Shown piece by piece: positions 62,390 through 64,000 of a stretch of DNA of 64,000 nt (its first letter is position 1; each line of letters begins with the position of its first letter). Source of the stretch: Acholoe squamosa (taxonomy: Eukaryota; Annelida; Polychaeta; Phyllodocida; Polynoidae); assembly GCA_949317995.1 (NCBI GenBank), contig OX439041.1, positions 4,094,501 through 4,158,500 of the forward strand, read 5' to 3'. The notes beneath the pieces are model-generated. The model worked only from the letters and a program-made list of their open reading frames with translations, did no database searches and was not told the DNA's origin. A program made the translations under genes and the position numbers.

Positions 62390-63792
62390 CTGTAAAAGGG
62401 AGATAAACATAAGAGAATCTGCTCCTTATCATTTAAAATTCTATAGCCGATGGTGGAGTAGTGCACCAGACCTGACAATTGTCATGATGCACGAATGCAC
62501 CCCTGGTGAGTAACTCACCTGGGCTATATTTGTGCATTATGACCTTCAGTATTGATAAATTGCACGAAGGGAGACATGACACTCAAATAGGCGATGACAT
62601 ATGGAGTATATATTCTACTAATGCTGCACCGATTCATTTGCAGGTTTTAAGAACAGTAAGTGAGTTTTAAAATCGGGTTGAAGTCAGATAAATGTCAGAG
62701 TAAGTTGGCAAGTATGAGATTCACCCTGACTCTAAGGACTTGATTAAGATTTTCTAAACACATAGGGGATGTATTATAACAACAGAAAAACATTTAAATA
62801 GTGAATGATTGGCCTAAAATTAATTGAAAAAAAAATAGAAAATGAGGCTTGAGCTGCTGAAAAGAGTGCTTTGCAGGGGCTGGGTAGTAGCAGAGTGGCT
62901 GGGAGTGCCCAATAAATGCTTAAAATCAAAGCCAGGGCCTTATTCTATCATATGAACCACAGATGTGCATGTATTTGGGTGTAACAGAGAAGCTATGGGA
63001 CCAGAAATCATTCCATCAAGGGCATTACACGATTCATCATGCACCTTACATCAGGCAAGCAACTCTGGTTTTGGGCAACCAAGGCATGTTGAGACTCATT
63101 TCTTTTTTTCAAATGGCACCTCATCAATAGATATATGCCATAGGATGGGTTAGATAAGCCAGTAACGATTAATACAGCCTGTACATACACAAGTGCTGTT
63201 TAAGAGGGGTGGGTTGACTTCAAAAATACTTGAATGTGTATTGCCCGCAAAGGGTGAATAGTACTCAAAAAAGAATTTCACCAAAATTCCCCTATACAGA
63301 CCCCTTGATGGTGATGAGAAGGAAGTCTGAGGATACTATATTTTTAGCTGATCTAATGCCATAAATGATTCTCATGAGACTGACATCACTATTTTCAACT
63401 TAGAAGAATGGTTAGCGTAAAAATAAAATTGAGACATATCACCTCCATTCCCCATGGTTGTTTCTTTGGACCCCCCACTAAGGAATAAATAAAATTATGG
63501 TGTTCTCTTACTGCTTTGCTTGATGGTTCAGGGGGTGGAATGAGGTTGAAATTGAAAGAAAATGCTATTTTGGGCCATTTTTTAACTTTGGGCCATTATA
63601 TCTCAAAAGATTCTGGTCCGACATATGCAAATTTGACCTTTCTTTGATTCCCAGGATTTTTACTTTCAAATAACACCAAAAAGAGGAAGAATGTTGAAAT
63701 AGTTTTTATTCTGCACGCCCTAACCCAAAAAAGACACTAAAATGCAGAAAGTGGGAGCTTTGTCAGGAATCGCCCATATATAGATAACATAC

Positions 63793-63906
63793 CCTCACAG
63801 TTGTTGCCCGTGTAGCCTGGTGCACAGGTACATGTGTACAAACCCACTTCATCATTGCAGGTTGCACCGTTCTCACACTGATTTGGACTGCAATCATTGA
63901 TATCGT
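63793..63906 (-). CDS. cbEGF exon 36 (rightmost, most 5' in the gene within this window)
   Basis: Consensus exon with intact splice sites. Confidence 0.9.
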
Positions 63907-64000
63907 CTGTAAAAGGGAGATAAACATAAGAGAATCTGCTCCTTATCATTTAAAATTCTATAGCCGATGGTGGAGTAGTGCACCAGACCTGACAATTGTC

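Larger units (their letters stand above)
61648..64000 (-). repeat. EGF-exon array resumes
   Basis: One and a half further units with the same exon and splice sites; runs off the window. 'taagattttctaaac' and 'ctaaaattaattg' here are shared with units 32-33 left of the element, which suggests these units were neighbours in the same local expansion. Confidence 0.95.

Overview
The window is eukaryotic and almost certainly from an invertebrate metazoan genome. It consists of a long minus-strand tandem array of EGF-like exons interrupted by a Ty3/Gypsy-type LTR retrotransposon on the plus strand. The organism cannot be named from the sequence. The grounds for a metazoan are calcium-binding EGF modules on 114-bp phase 1-1 exons with GT-AG introns (as in Notch, fibropellin and fibrillin genes) and a retroelement with metazoan-style LTR, PBS and PPT.

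Region 1 (1-48742): about 34 head-to-tail copies of a ~1,518-bp unit. Each unit holds one 114-bp minus-strand exon for a six-cysteine cbEGF domain and ~1.4 kb of intron. All 34 exons have intact splice sites and cysteines. The copies are nearly identical and arranged in higher-order blocks (offsets of about 3,037, 6,074, 7,593, 3,737 and 805 bp), as expected from repeated unequal exchange. From 37.7 kb on, units carry internal deletions that are themselves duplicated.

Region 2 (48743-61581): a ~12.8-kb LTR element with 376-bp LTRs (7 differences by eye), PBS, gag (coiled coil, capsid-like region, CCHC knuckle), and pol in the -1 frame (protease, reverse transcriptase, RNase H, integrase). Downstream, where an env gene could sit, is a large extra reading frame with C2H2-like fingers and a C-terminal coiled coil. 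A single in-frame TGA splits it into 569-aa and 390-aa parts. An AT-rich ~1.5-kb 3' region follows. Integrase is broken by one TAG and two frameshifts within ~200 bp, so this copy is not autonomous. The element lies antisense to the EGF gene, within one of its introns, and has no visible target-site duplication.

Region 3 (61582-64000): a rearranged 66-bp repeat fragment, then the EGF-exon array resumes with two more exons (36 in total).

How it works together: transcribed right to left, the 36 symmetric exons could be spliced in any number without frame loss, giving a stretch of near-identical cbEGF domains in an extracellular protein. The most unusual items are the 36-fold exon array and the large non-env accessory ORF of the retroelement. 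No RNA genes or CRISPR arrays were seen.
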